This document shows positions 25,851 through 34,152 of a DNA stretch of 48,165 nt, piece after piece. Below the pieces are notes generated by a model. It saw nothing but the letters and a program-made list of their open reading frames with translations. It ran no database searches and had not been told where the DNA came from. Made by a program: the position numbers and the translations under genes. The stretch's first letter is position 1, and each line of letters opens with the position of its first letter. Where the stretch lies: contig JAUZPY010000004.1 of NCBI GenBank assembly GCA_030705805.1, positions 1-48,165 on the forward strand, in the 5' to 3' direction. The DNA is from Bacillota bacterium. Lineage in GTDB: Bacteria > Bacillota > Clostridia > CAKSNL01 > HGM11501.

Positions 25851-26236
25851 GGCTCGTTGTCGCATTGACAGGCGTCAGAACGTCTATACCTCCTCCTTGC
25901 AGGACAGAAAAAAATCTTCGAAAATCTTTTTAGACTTACGGACGGAGAATAGTATTAGCATTATTGATATTTTATTAACGAATATTTAATTTAAAAAAAA
26001 CACGATTTTTCTTAAATGTTAATCAAAAATTGATATATTAACAGCAAATTAACAAATTTTAAAAAGCAGTTATATAATAAAAACCCTGTAGAGGTGTGTA
26101 TATTAACATTTTTTTTATGATATAGTACAAAGCTGTATACCGTTATAACAAAATATGTTATATAATTATTCAGAAAAAATGTGTATTTACTATAATTTAA
26201 GTAATAATAAAATCAGAGAGAAGGAATTATTATACT

Positions 26237-27448
26237 ATGCATGTTTACGACGAAGCTTTGAGGTGCTTAAAATGTAAAAATCCTCAATGTATAAATGGGT
26301 GTCCGATAAAAAATTCGATTCCCCAGATGATAAAAGCTTTTACCGAGGGAAGAATTGAAGAGGCAGGCAATATGATATTTTCAAACAATCCGCTGTCTCT
26401 TGTTTGCTCATTGATATGTGATCATGATAATCAATGTGAGGGGCATTGTGTGCTTGCGAAAAAAGGACAGTCCGTGCATATAAGTACTATTGAAAATTAT
26501 ATATCCGATACTTGCTTTGAAAGAATAAATACGGATTGCGCCGAAAAAAACGGTAAAAGGGTTGCTGTTATAGGAGCGGGCCCCGCAGGAATAACAATAG
26601 CGATTTGTTTAGCTAAAAAAGGTTACAGCGTTACTATTTTTGAATCGAAGGACAAAATAGGAGGAGTTTTACAATACGGTATACCGGAATTTAGGCTACC
26701 TAAATCGGTCCTTGCCAGATACAAAAAGAAATTACTTGACTTTGGAATTAAAATCAGACCAAACACGACAATTGGCGGAGCGCTCGAGATTCACAATCTT
26801 TTTCAGGATGGATACAAAAGTGTGTTTATCGGAACCGGCGTTTGGCGGCCTAAAACTTTAGGAGTAAAGGGTGAATCCCTTGGAAATGTTCATTTTGCTA
26901 TTGATTATCTTTCCAGTCCTGATCAATATAACCTGGGAGATACCGTTTCAATTATCGGAGCGGGCAATTCCGCAATGGACGTGGCAAGGACAGTACTGCG
27001 GCATGGGTCAAGAAATGTAACGCTTTATGCTAAAGGAACAAAAAGTGAGGCCAGCCGCCACGAAACAACATATGCACTATTGGATGGTGCTTCCATTGAG
27101 TATGCTGTTGAAATTGAAGAGATTACTGAAGAGGGTCCTTTGTTCAGACGTATTCTTTACAATACAGACGGCTCGATTGCAGGATACTCCGATGATGTGG
27201 AGCAGGTGCATTCGGATTCAACTATTATTGCCATCAGCCAGGGACCTAAAAATAAATTAGTAAATACAACAGCCGGACTTGTTGCAACAGCAGAAGGTCT
27301 TTTAAAGACAGACGAAAACGGCATGACTACTGTAGAAGGGGTATTTGCATCGGGAGATGTTGTTCTTGGCGCTAAAAATGTTGTACTTGCAGTAGATAAC
27401 AGTAAGCAGGTAGCTGAGGCTATGGACAAGTATATGAAAAATTTATAG
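26237..27448 (+). CDS. GltD-like NAD(P)H flavoprotein oxidoreductase with N-terminal Fe-S domain
   Basis: 403 aa. An N-terminal Fe-S domain carries cysteines in RCLKCKNPQCINGCPIKNSIP and CSLICDHDNQCEGHC. It is followed by an FAD-binding GAGPAG (about residue 113), GGVLQYGIPEFRLPK and a NAD(P)H-binding GAGNSAMDVART (about residue 240). This is the layout of glutamate synthase small subunit and dihydropyrimidine dehydrogenase-type electron-transfer proteins. No glutamate synthase large subunit is nearby, so it is a stand-alone NAD(P)H dehydrogenase feeding an unknown partner. RBS AAGGA. Confidence 0.88.
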   Translation: MHVYDEALRCLKCKNPQCINGCPIKNSIPQMIKAFTEGRIEEAGNMIFSNNPLSLVCSLICDHDNQCEGHCVLAKKGQSVHISTIENYISDTCFERINTDCAEKNGKRVAVIGAGPAGITIAICLAKKGYSVTIFESKDKIGGVLQYGIPEFRLPKSVLARYKKKLLDFGIKIRPNTTIGGALEIHNLFQDGYKSVFIGTGVWRPKTLGVKGESLGNVHFAIDYLSSPDQYNLGDTVSIIGAGNSAMDVARTVLRHGSRNVTLYAKGTKSEASRHETTYALLDGASIEYAVEIEEITEEGPLFRRILYNTDGSIAGYSDDVEQVHSDSTIIAISQGPKNKLVNTTAGLVATAEGLLKTDENGMTTVEGVFASGDVVLGAKNVVLAVDNSKQVAEAMDKYMKNL

Positions 27449-27458
27449 TATTTTTTAT

Positions 27459-27487
27459 TTGCATTCTATGATGTTTTATTGTATAAT
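27459..27487 (+). promoter_or_regulatory. promoter of the PiT operon
   Basis: TTGCAT, 17 bases, exact TATAAT, just after the GltD-like stop codon. Confidence 0.65.
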
Positions 27488-27540
27488 GCAAAAGATGGGA
27501 AATTTCGACATAATTATATAAATTAAGAAAGGATAAATTA

Positions 27541-27579
27541 ATGAATTGGTTTTTAGCATTTATTATCTTATCCTTTTAA
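27541..27579 (+). CDS. possible 12-codon leader ORF (MNWFLAFIILSF)
   Basis: ATG behind AAAGGA, 12 hydrophobic codons, then stop, in the 165-base leader of the PiT gene. It may be a translated leader, a remnant, or chance. I see no terminator between it and the PiT gene. Confidence 0.25.
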   Translation: MNWFLAFIILSF

Positions 27580-27651
27580 ATTTGCTTCATATTAATTATG
27601 CTTAAATTAAATTTTTACTTTAGGGATTATAAATGAAAAAGAGGGTACTGT

Positions 27652-28704
27652 ATGGAATTGAATTTTACATGGTTTTTAAATCAACTTATCACTTCACCGG
27701 TTTTGCTTATAACTGTTATTTTAACTATGGGAGTTATATTTGTTAACGGATGGACAGATGCCCCTAATGCTATTGCAACTTGTGTTGCGACTCGTGCTAT
27801 TACAGCGGGGAAAGCGGTGTTTATGGCAGCAGTATTTAATTTGCTGGGCGTACTTGTAATGACACTTTTAAATACTACTGTTGCAACAACAATTGCAAAC
27901 ATGGTTGATTTCAGTGGAAATAATCACGATGCGGTAATTGCTCTTTGTGCTGCACTATTTGCAATAATAATTTGGGCTGTTGCGGCATGGTATTTTGGAA
28001 TACCTACAAGTGAAAGCCATGCGCTTATAGCAGGATTGTCGGGTGCAGCCATTGCTTTACATAACGGTCTTTCCGGTATAAATGGGTCAGAGTGGATGAA
28101 GGTTATATATGGACTTGTGCTTTCTACGGTTTTGGGCTTTGTAGCAGGCTACATCTTTACTCGCCTGACGATGTTTACATTTAGAAAAGCAGACAGGCGA
28201 AAAACGGGTCCATTTTTTAAAAAAGCACAGATTTTTGGCGGAGGTGCCATGGCTTTCATGCACGGAGCACAAGACGGTCAGAAATTCATGGGCGTTTTAA
28301 TTTTGGGGGTTCTGCTTGCTAAAGGAAGTAACTTTCAAGGTGAGGTAAATATTCCCATGTGGATGATTATACTTTGCTCCCTTGTAATGAGTATAGGAAC
28401 ATCGGTTGGCGGCTATAAAATAATAAAAGCAGTTGGAATGGATATGGTAAAGCTTGAAACGTATCAAGGGTTTTCTGCTGATATAGCGGCTGCCGCATGT
28501 CTTTTACTATCTTCCATTTTCGGAATTCCTGTCAGCACTACTCATATGAAAACAACAGCTATAATGGGCGTTGGTGCAACAAAAAGATTATCTGCGGTAA
28601 ATTTTGGTGTCGTAAAAGATATGGTTTTAACTTGGATACTTACATTTCCCGGCTGCGGAATTATCGGTTATGTAATGGCTAAACTGTTTATGTATATTTT
28701 TTAA
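27652..28704 (+). CDS. PiT-family inorganic phosphate transporter
   Basis: 350-aa low-affinity phosphate transporter with about ten membrane helices. Family repeats are visible: GWTDAPNAIAT near the N-terminus and AFMHGAQDGQKFMG (GxxDxxN/GAQDG type) in the second half, with GIPTSESHAL and GIPVSTTHMKT as the paired helix-loop motifs. PiT proteins import metal-phosphate complexes with protons or sodium. It is followed 19 bases later by a DUF47 PhoU-like protein, the standard partner. Confidence 0.95.
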   Translation: MELNFTWFLNQLITSPVLLITVILTMGVIFVNGWTDAPNAIATCVATRAITAGKAVFMAAVFNLLGVLVMTLLNTTVATTIANMVDFSGNNHDAVIALCAALFAIIIWAVAAWYFGIPTSESHALIAGLSGAAIALHNGLSGINGSEWMKVIYGLVLSTVLGFVAGYIFTRLTMFTFRKADRRKTGPFFKKAQIFGGGAMAFMHGAQDGQKFMGVLILGVLLAKGSNFQGEVNIPMWMIILCSLVMSIGTSVGGYKIIKAVGMDMVKLETYQGFSADIAAAACLLLSSIFGIPVSTTHMKTTAIMGVGATKRLSAVNFGVVKDMVLTWILTFPGCGIIGYVMAKLFMYIF

Positions 28705-28723
28705 CTAGAGAGGAGATTTTATA

Positions 28724-29347
28724 ATGTCAAAGAAGACAGAAAATTTTTATTTTGAGAATTTCAAAAGCGGAGTATCTTTTGCAAAAGATGCAGCTAAGAT
28801 GCTGAAAAGCATTTTTGAGGACTTTGATCCTAAAAAGCTTAATCATCAGATTGAAGAAATGCATAAAATCGAACACAGTGCGGATGAAAAAAAGCATGAA
28901 CTAATGAATGCTTTAACCGTTGCGTTCATTACACCCTTAGAGAGAGAAGATATAATTAAATTAAGCCAGTTTATTGACGACGTTACCGACTCAATAGAAG
29001 ATATTCTTATCCATATTTATTTTAATAACATAACAGAATTAAGAGAAGATGCAATGGAGTTTGCTGATATTTTGCTTAAGTGCTGCGATTCTTTAGAGGA
29101 GCTTTTGGAAGAGTTTAAGAATTTCAAAAAATCTAAAAAGCTTGGAAAGATTATTATAGAAATAAACAGACTTGAAGAAGATGGCGATGAACTTTACGTT
29201 AAAGCAATGCGCAATTTGCATACAAATAGCCAAAATATGTTTGAAATCATAGTTTGGCGTGAAATATATACTATGTTTGAATTTATATATGATGGTTGTG
29301 AACACGTAGCAGATGTAGTTGAAAGCGTAGCTATCGGAAACACCTGA
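28724..29347 (+). CDS. DUF47 PhoU-like phosphate transport regulator
   Basis: 207-aa all-helical cytoplasmic protein of the DUF47 (TIGR00153) family. Its acidic E/DxxxD repeats (EHSADEKKHEL, TPLEREDI, IDDVTDSIEDI, YDGCEHVADVVES) are those that bind metal in PhoU folds. These proteins are encoded beside PiT transporters and are thought to gate them. RBS GAGAGGAG. It is followed 30 bases later by a P-type ATPase, apparently in the same transcript. Confidence 0.93.
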   Translation: MSKKTENFYFENFKSGVSFAKDAAKMLKSIFEDFDPKKLNHQIEEMHKIEHSADEKKHELMNALTVAFITPLEREDIIKLSQFIDDVTDSIEDILIHIYFNNITELREDAMEFADILLKCCDSLEELLEEFKNFKKSKKLGKIIIEINRLEEDGDELYVKAMRNLHTNSQNMFEIIVWREIYTMFEFIYDGCEHVADVVESVAIGNT

Positions 29348-29377
29348 TAAAGGAAATTTATATTTGGGGGCGGAGTT

Positions 29378-32005
29378 TTGAAGCATTACTGTACTTCAAT
29401 AGAAGAAACCTTTAAAAATACAAAATCCGGACAAACTGGATTAGATAGTGATGAGGCATTAGAAAGACTTAAAACCAATGGATTAAATAAGCTTGCCGAA
29501 GAAAAAGGAGAGTCGTTATTTCACAAATTTTTCTCACAGCTTAAAGATCCGATGATAATTATACTATTGGCTGCGGCTGCTATTTCGGCTGTAACTTCCA
29601 TTCAGTCACACGAGTCAATGGCCGATGTAATTATTATCTTGTTTGTGGTTATTGTAAATGCGGTTTTAGGAGTTTATCAGGAAAATAAGGCTGAAAAGGC
29701 TATTGAAGCACTGCAGGAAATGGCAGCAGCCACAAGTAAAATTATACGTGACGGAAAGCAGATAACTGTAAAAAGTGAAGAAATAGTTGTCGGTGATATT
29801 GTAGTCCTTGAAGCCGGAGATTCAATTCCTGCTGACGGAAGGCTTATTGAAAGCATGAGTCTTCAGATTGAGGAATCTGCATTAACCGGGGAAAGTGTTC
29901 CGGTCAATAAGTTTATTGATATTTTAAACCTTAATAATGCGGCAGACATTCCGTTAGGTGACAGGAAAAACATGATATACATGGGCAGTACTGTTGCATA
30001 TGGCAGAGGAAAAGCTGTTATTACGGATACAGGCATGGATACCGAAATGGGTAAGATTGCCACCGCTCTGGCTAATGCCGAAGCAGGGCAGACACCCCTA
30101 CAGAAAAACCTTGCTCATTTGAGTAAGGTTTTAACAGTTATGGTCCTTGCTATTTGTGCTGCAGTTTTTGTAATTGGATTAATTAGAGCAAGAGGCTTCA
30201 GCGGTGAGGTAATACTCAACACCTTCATGATTGCGGTAAGCCTTGCCGTTGCGGCTATACCTGAGGGCCTTGCGGCTGTGGTTACAATCGTTTTGTCTAT
30301 AGGTGTAACCAATATGAGCGAAAGAAATGCTATAATAAGGCGTCTAACGGCAGTTGAAACTCTTGGCTGCGCGCAAATTATCTGTTCTGATAAAACAGGT
30401 ACACTTACGCAAAATATTATGACTGTAGTAGAGCATTTTGGCAGTAATGAAGAAAAAATAGCTCTTGCAATGGCTCTATGTTCAGATGCAGAGCTTGGAG
30501 AGAACGGGAAGGCAGTAGGAGAGCCTACTGAATGTGCCCTTGTAAATTATGCAGCATCTTTGGGAATCTATAAAAGCGACCTTAAAAAGAGCTACCCCAG
30601 AATTGCAGAAGTTCCTTTTGACAGCGTTAGAAAAATGATGACGACTGTTCATAAAACAGATAACGGCGTAATTCAATTTACAAAAGGCGCTCCCGATGAG
30701 ATCATTAAAAGATGCACCCATTATAATTCTGATGGAAAGATTATACCTTTGACAGATGAATTAAAAGAAAAGATAATCAAGGCAAACTATAATATGTCTA
30801 CTAAAGCTCTTAGAGTTCTTGCAGCTGCAACAAAAACTATGGATAAAGAACCGGAAGAGGAAACATCGGAGTATTTAGAGCATGATTTATGCTTCTTAGG
30901 ATTAACAGGCATGATTGACCCTGTTCGTCCGGAAGCGGTAGAAGCTATAGAAGTTTGTAAGACAGCCGGAATAACGCCTATTATGATAACCGGCGACCAT
31001 ATAAATACAGCTGTTGCTATTGCTAAAAGCCTCGGAATTCTGGAAAACGAATCTCAGGCTGTAACAGGACTTATGTTAGATGAGATGAGTGATGAAGAAT
31101 TCAATAGTAAATTTATGGATATCAGAGTTTATGCAAGAGTTCAACCTGAGCATAAGGTGAAAATTGTTAATGCTTGGCGGAATGCAGGCTATGTAACGGC
31201 TATGACCGGTGACGGTGTAAATGACGCTCCCAGTATAAAATCAGCTGATATTGGCGTTGGTATGGGCATTAACGGAACGGACGTAACAAAAAATGTTTCA
31301 GACATGGTTCTTGCGGACGATAATTTTGCAACAATCGTTGGTGCTGTTGAGGAAGGGCGCAGAATATATAGCAATATCCGAAAAGCAATACAGTTTTTAT
31401 TGAGCTCAAATATGAGTGAGGTGCTTTCGATTTTTATTGCAACACTTTTTGGGTTTACTATTCTTGGGCCTGTACATTTGCTTTGGATTAACCTTGTTAC
31501 GGACTGTTTCCCTGCTCTTGCTTTGGGAATGGAAAAAGCAGAGGGAAATGTAATGAAGCATCAGCCCAGAAGTTCCGATGAAAATATCTTTTCAGGCGGT
31601 ATGGGCATAGATATTTTATACCAGGGAATTGCTGTTACCGTACTTACTTTATCCGCATATTTTATAGGATATTATATGGAAAACGGCGTTTTTGAAATAG
31701 CTAATAATTCACAGGGCACAACTATGGCATTTATGACAATGAGTATGGCGGAGATCTTCCACAGCTTTAACTTAAGATCCAGGAGAGAGAGTTTGTTTAG
31801 TATGAAGATACATAACAGTTATTTAAATTGGGCTGCCTTTGCCAGTCTTATATTAACAACTGCTGTAATATATATACCCTTTTTATCAAATGCCTTTGGG
31901 TTCGCGCACATAACTTTTGCCCAGTATGCTGTTTCACTTCTTCTTGCAGTAGCTATCATACCAATAGTAGAAATAGTTAAGCTTATACAGCGGACAATAA
32001 AATAA
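29378..32005 (+). CDS. P-type Ca2+-transporting ATPase (type IIA)
   Basis: 875-aa cation pump. N-terminal cation-ATPase domain; actuator TGES (LTGESVPV); M4 VAAIPEGLAAVV; phosphorylation site CSDKTGTLTQN; KGAPD in the nucleotide domain; hinge TGDGVNDAPS; M5 SSNMSEV and M6 NLVTD. The M4 Glu, M5 Asn/Glu and M6 Asn/Asp pattern matches SERCA-type Ca2+ pumps. It would export Ca2+ (possibly Mn2+) using ATP. Start TTG at 29378 behind GGGGGCGGAG. It is third in the PiT-DUF47-ATPase unit, closed by a terminator. Confidence 0.93.
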   Translation: MKHYCTSIEETFKNTKSGQTGLDSDEALERLKTNGLNKLAEEKGESLFHKFFSQLKDPMIIILLAAAAISAVTSIQSHESMADVIIILFVVIVNAVLGVYQENKAEKAIEALQEMAAATSKIIRDGKQITVKSEEIVVGDIVVLEAGDSIPADGRLIESMSLQIEESALTGESVPVNKFIDILNLNNAADIPLGDRKNMIYMGSTVAYGRGKAVITDTGMDTEMGKIATALANAEAGQTPLQKNLAHLSKVLTVMVLAICAAVFVIGLIRARGFSGEVILNTFMIAVSLAVAAIPEGLAAVVTIVLSIGVTNMSERNAIIRRLTAVETLGCAQIICSDKTGTLTQNIMTVVEHFGSNEEKIALAMALCSDAELGENGKAVGEPTECALVNYAASLGIYKSDLKKSYPRIAEVPFDSVRKMMTTVHKTDNGVIQFTKGAPDEIIKRCTHYNSDGKIIPLTDELKEKIIKANYNMSTKALRVLAAATKTMDKEPEEETSEYLEHDLCFLGLTGMIDPVRPEAVEAIEVCKTAGITPIMITGDHINTAVAIAKSLGILENESQAVTGLMLDEMSDEEFNSKFMDIRVYARVQPEHKVKIVNAWRNAGYVTAMTGDGVNDAPSIKSADIGVGMGINGTDVTKNVSDMVLADDNFATIVGAVEEGRRIYSNIRKAIQFLLSSNMSEVLSIFIATLFGFTILGPVHLLWINLVTDCFPALALGMEKAEGNVMKHQPRSSDENIFSGGMGIDILYQGIAVTVLTLSAYFIGYYMENGVFEIANNSQGTTMAFMTMSMAEIFHSFNLRSRRESLFSMKIHNSYLNWAAFASLILTTAVIYIPFLSNAFGFAHITFAQYAVSLLLAVAIIPIVEIVKLIQRTIK

Positions 32006-32033
32006 AGCTAATAGATAATATGAAAACTTATAT

Positions 32034-32066
32034 AAAAATCCTTTATGAGTCATAAAGGATTTTTAT
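32034..32066. terminator. terminator after the Ca2+ ATPase
   Basis: AAAAATCCTTTATGA / TCATAAAGGATTTTT inverted repeat with T-run. The bases 32067-32260 are AT-rich; no promoter motif is convincing. Confidence 0.75.
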
Positions 32067-32282
32067 TTTACTTATTATAAGCAGGAGGGGAAGATAAAAC
32101 CTAATTTACCTCATTTATGTGTTTTAAAAGACTTTTTACATTATATAAAAATAATGGGTTTAAAAAATATATTATTTGAAAATAATGATATTATAAGAAA
32201 AAAATAAACCTAAGAAAATTTTTATAATGCCTTATATTTTTTAAGGAATTGTTACATAATACATTAAGGAGGTGATTTTAAT

Positions 32283-32429
32283 ATGGATAAGAATGAAAAA
32301 ATAAATAATCAGAATAATAACAATTTTGATGAGATGAATAAGGATACTAACGAAACCAAAAACAGAAATCAGAAAAGCGCAAACAATAAAAAAGATTCAT
32401 TAGATTCTAATAAAAGAAAAGATAACTAA
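32283..32429 (+). CDS. 48-aa Asn/Lys-rich small protein
   Basis: Below the ORF-track cutoff. ATG follows AAGGAGGTG, an almost perfect Shine-Dalgarno sequence. The product is wholly hydrophilic and begins MDKNEKINNQNNNNFDEM; over 60% of residues are N, K, D, E or Q, so it is probably disordered. Its stop overlaps the next start (TAATG), implying coupled translation. Function unknown. Confidence 0.7.
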   Translation: MDKNEKINNQNNNNFDEMNKDTNETKNRNQKSANNKKDSLDSNKRKDN

Positions 32430-32578
32430 TGGCTAAAAACGGAATGAGAAGATATCGCTCCGGAGATGACCAGGATGTTAAAAATTTTAGAGGAATAAAA
32501 GTTAAAAATAAAGAAGAATCTGTACCGGAGATACAAGGTAAGGCAAAATCCGGTAAGGAAAAAGCAGGACCTATGTAA
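32429..32578 (+). CDS. 49-aa basic small protein
   Basis: Also below the ORF-track cutoff. It starts in the TAATG overlap with the preceding small gene. The product begins MAKNGMRRYRSGDDQDV, is basic and hydrophilic, and lacks Cys, membrane segment or signal. A perfect terminator follows immediately, so the two small genes form their own unit. Possibly a nucleic-acid-binding or spore-type small protein, but nothing in the sequence proves a role. Confidence 0.65.
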   Translation: MAKNGMRRYRSGDDQDVKNFRGIKVKNKEESVPEIQGKAKSGKEKAGPM

Positions 32579-32580
32579 AA

Positions 32581-32616
32581 GAAGCTGTATTGCATTTTTG
32601 CAATACAGCTTCTTTA
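32581..32616. terminator. terminator after the small gene pair
   Basis: Perfect 14-bp stem GAAGCTGTATTGCA / TGCAATACAGCTTC with TTTT loop, A-rich before and TTT after. Confidence 0.8.
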
Positions 32617-32679
32617 TAATAATAATATTACATTTTATGTGACTAAGTCACGGCACTTCCCATAATTTTCATGTATAAT
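32614..32679 (+). promoter_or_regulatory. rubrerythrin promoter region with PerR-like box and small palindrome
   Basis: A TATAAT at 32674-32679 serves as -10 (no clear -35). Upstream lie TTATAATAATAATAT (32614-32628), 12 of 14 matches to the PerR box TTATAATnATTATAA, and the palindrome TGACTAAGTCA (32640-32650). In such AT-rich DNA the PerR match could be chance. Confidence 0.35.
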
Positions 32680-32710
32680 ATTAATAGCAAAAGCTAGAGG
32701 AGGACTAATT

Positions 32711-33247
32711 ATGAAAATAAAAGGATCTAAAACAGAGGCAAATTTAATTGCCGCTTTTGCCGGTGAATCTCAGGCAAGAAACAAATATACTTATTACGCT
32801 TCAAAAGCAAATAAAGAAGGCTATGTGCAAATAGGAAAGCTATTTGAAGAAACAGCAGCCAACGAAAAAGAGCATGCAAAAATCTGGTTTAAGCTTTTGC
32901 ACGACGGTATCCCCGATACGTTGACAAATTTAAACGACGCAGCAAACGGTGAACATTATGAATGGACAGATATGTATGATCAGTTTGCTAAAGAAGCAAA
33001 AGAAGAAGGTTTTGATCATATTGCTTATCTTTTTGAAGAAGTTGGCAAAATTGAAAAAGAACATGAGCTTCGTTATAGAAAATTGATAGCTAATCTGGAA
33101 GGAGGCCTTGTGTTCTCCAGAGACGGTGACGTAATATGGCAGTGCTCAAATTGCGGCCATATTGTAGTTGGCAAAAAAGCACCTGAAGTTTGCCCGGTAT
33201 GCGAGCATCCAAAGAGTTATTTTGAAATAAAAGCTGATAATTATTAA
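32711..33247 (+). CDS. rbr: rubrerythrin
   Basis: 178-aa cytoplasmic non-haem iron peroxidase of anaerobes. The N-terminal four-helix domain carries the di-iron ligands in [29 protein letters not shown] and [14 protein letters not shown]. The C-terminal rubredoxin-like domain has [10 protein letters not shown] and [11 protein letters not shown] cysteine pairs. It reduces H2O2 with electrons from rubredoxin or NADH-dependent donors. ATG follows AGAGGAGG. It opens a cluster of redox genes and ends at its own terminator. Confidence 0.97.
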   Translation: MKIKGSKTEANLIAAFAGESQARNKYTYYASKANKEGYVQIGKLFEETAANEKEHAKIWFKLLHDGIPDTLTNLNDAANGEHYEWTDMYDQFAKEAKEEGFDHIAYLFEEVGKIEKEHELRYRKLIANLEGGLVFSRDGDVIWQCSNCGHIVVGKKAPEVCPVCEHPKSYFEIKADNY

Positions 33248-33277
33248 AAAAGTTTTATGGAATTTTATATTTTTTAA

Positions 33278-33314
33278 ATTAAAAGCTGCTGTGCTAAAGC
33301 ACAGCAGCTTTTAA
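33278..33314. terminator. terminator after rubrerythrin
   Basis: ATTAAAAGCTGCTGTGCT / AGCACAGCAGCTTTTAAT inverted repeat, nearly no loop. Confidence 0.8.
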
Positions 33315-33359
33315 TATATTGACAATGGCTTAAAATGAATTTAAAATATATTTGGAAGG

Positions 33360-33435
33360 TTAGGCATAAGAGAGCCCGCCTCTATATGCCCTGCCCTTTT
33401 AAAACCATATATAGGCAGGCTCCCTTATGCTCCAA
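33360..33435. repeat. palindromic intergenic element, copy E
   Basis: 76 bp. Arms TTAGGCATAAGAGAGCCCGCC... and ...GGCAGGCTCCCTTATGCTCCAA pair over almost 29 bp with a few mismatches. The termini match the GGCATAAGGGAG family, but the centre (CTGCCCTTTTAAAA) differs from copies B and C. Confidence 0.75.
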
Positions 33436-33554
33436 GCAAACCGGAACTTTTGCCATTACTTAAAAGATTAGAATTTGTTCCTTTTCTATTTTGTGATTTT
33501 ATCACAGTAACCGAACTTATTAAGAGTTATACTTATATTAAAGGGGGGCAGTAT

Positions 33555-33761
33555 ATGAAGATAAAATTAAATGAAAACAAGGAAATTGTTGCCACTGTTA
33601 AAGAAGGATTAAAGAGAACAGGTGGATTCTGCCCATGCAGAATAGAAAAAAACGAAGATACAAAATGTATGTGCAAGGAATTCAGAGATCAGGTTAATGA
33701 CCCTAATTTTGAAGGATATTGTCACTGCCTTTTGTATTATAAATCAAAATTGGAGGGATAA
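33555..33761 (+). CDS. ferredoxin:thioredoxin reductase catalytic-chain-like protein
   Basis: 68 aa, starting at ATG 33555 behind AAGGGGGG; the longer ORF-track start has no RBS. Three cysteine pairs, CPC, CMC and CHC, are present in the order of the [4Fe-4S]-disulfide catalytic subunit of ferredoxin:thioredoxin reductase. The spacing is CPC-x9-CMC-x15-CHC, different from the plant CPC-x16-CPC-x8-CHC, and the protein is shorter. With thioredoxin encoded 2 bases downstream, it probably passes ferredoxin electrons to that thioredoxin. No variable (A) chain is visible. Confidence 0.85.
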   Translation: MKIKLNENKEIVATVKEGLKRTGGFCPCRIEKNEDTKCMCKEFRDQVNDPNFEGYCHCLLYYKSKLEG

Positions 33762-33763
33762 TT

Positions 33764-34078
33764 ATGAGCGTTAAAGTTGTTACTGATAAAAATTTCAAAG
33801 AAGAAGTATTTAATACAGATAAAACAGTATTAATTGATTTTTGGGCAGCTTGGTGCGGCCCTTGCAGAATGCTGTCTCCGGTAGTGGATGAAATTGCATC
33901 TGAATACCAAGACAGGCTTAAGGTATGTAAAGTAAATGTTGACGAGGAACCTGAACTTGCCAGACAGTTTAATATTGTAAGTATTCCAACGCTTATTGCC
34001 TTAAAAGACAATAAAATAGTATCAAAATCTGTCGGAGTAAGTCCTAAGGCGGAAATTTTATCAATGCTTGGAATTTGA
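33764..34078 (+). CDS. trxA: thioredoxin
   Basis: 104-aa cytoplasmic disulfide reductase. Canonical active site FWAAWCGPCRML, cis-proline loop SIPTLIALKDN and standard length. The gene follows the FTR-like gene by 2 bases, with its RBS (GGAGG) inside that gene's end, so the two are translated together. This context suggests ferredoxin-driven rather than NADPH-driven reduction. No trxB is in the window. Confidence 0.96.
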   Translation: MSVKVVTDKNFKEEVFNTDKTVLIDFWAAWCGPCRMLSPVVDEIASEYQDRLKVCKVNVDEEPELARQFNIVSIPTLIALKDNKIVSKSVGVSPKAEILSMLGI

Positions 34079-34152
34079 GCTTTTCTCTGGTACTAAGCTT
34101 AAATTAGGCTCCTCTATGTTTAATGATTATACAAAAGAGAGAGGTGTGCTTC

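Noticed and set aside
26237-27448. Annotation as glutamate synthase small subunit gltD
   Set aside because: No large subunit is adjacent and several oxidoreductase families share this layout, so only a GltD-like call is supported.
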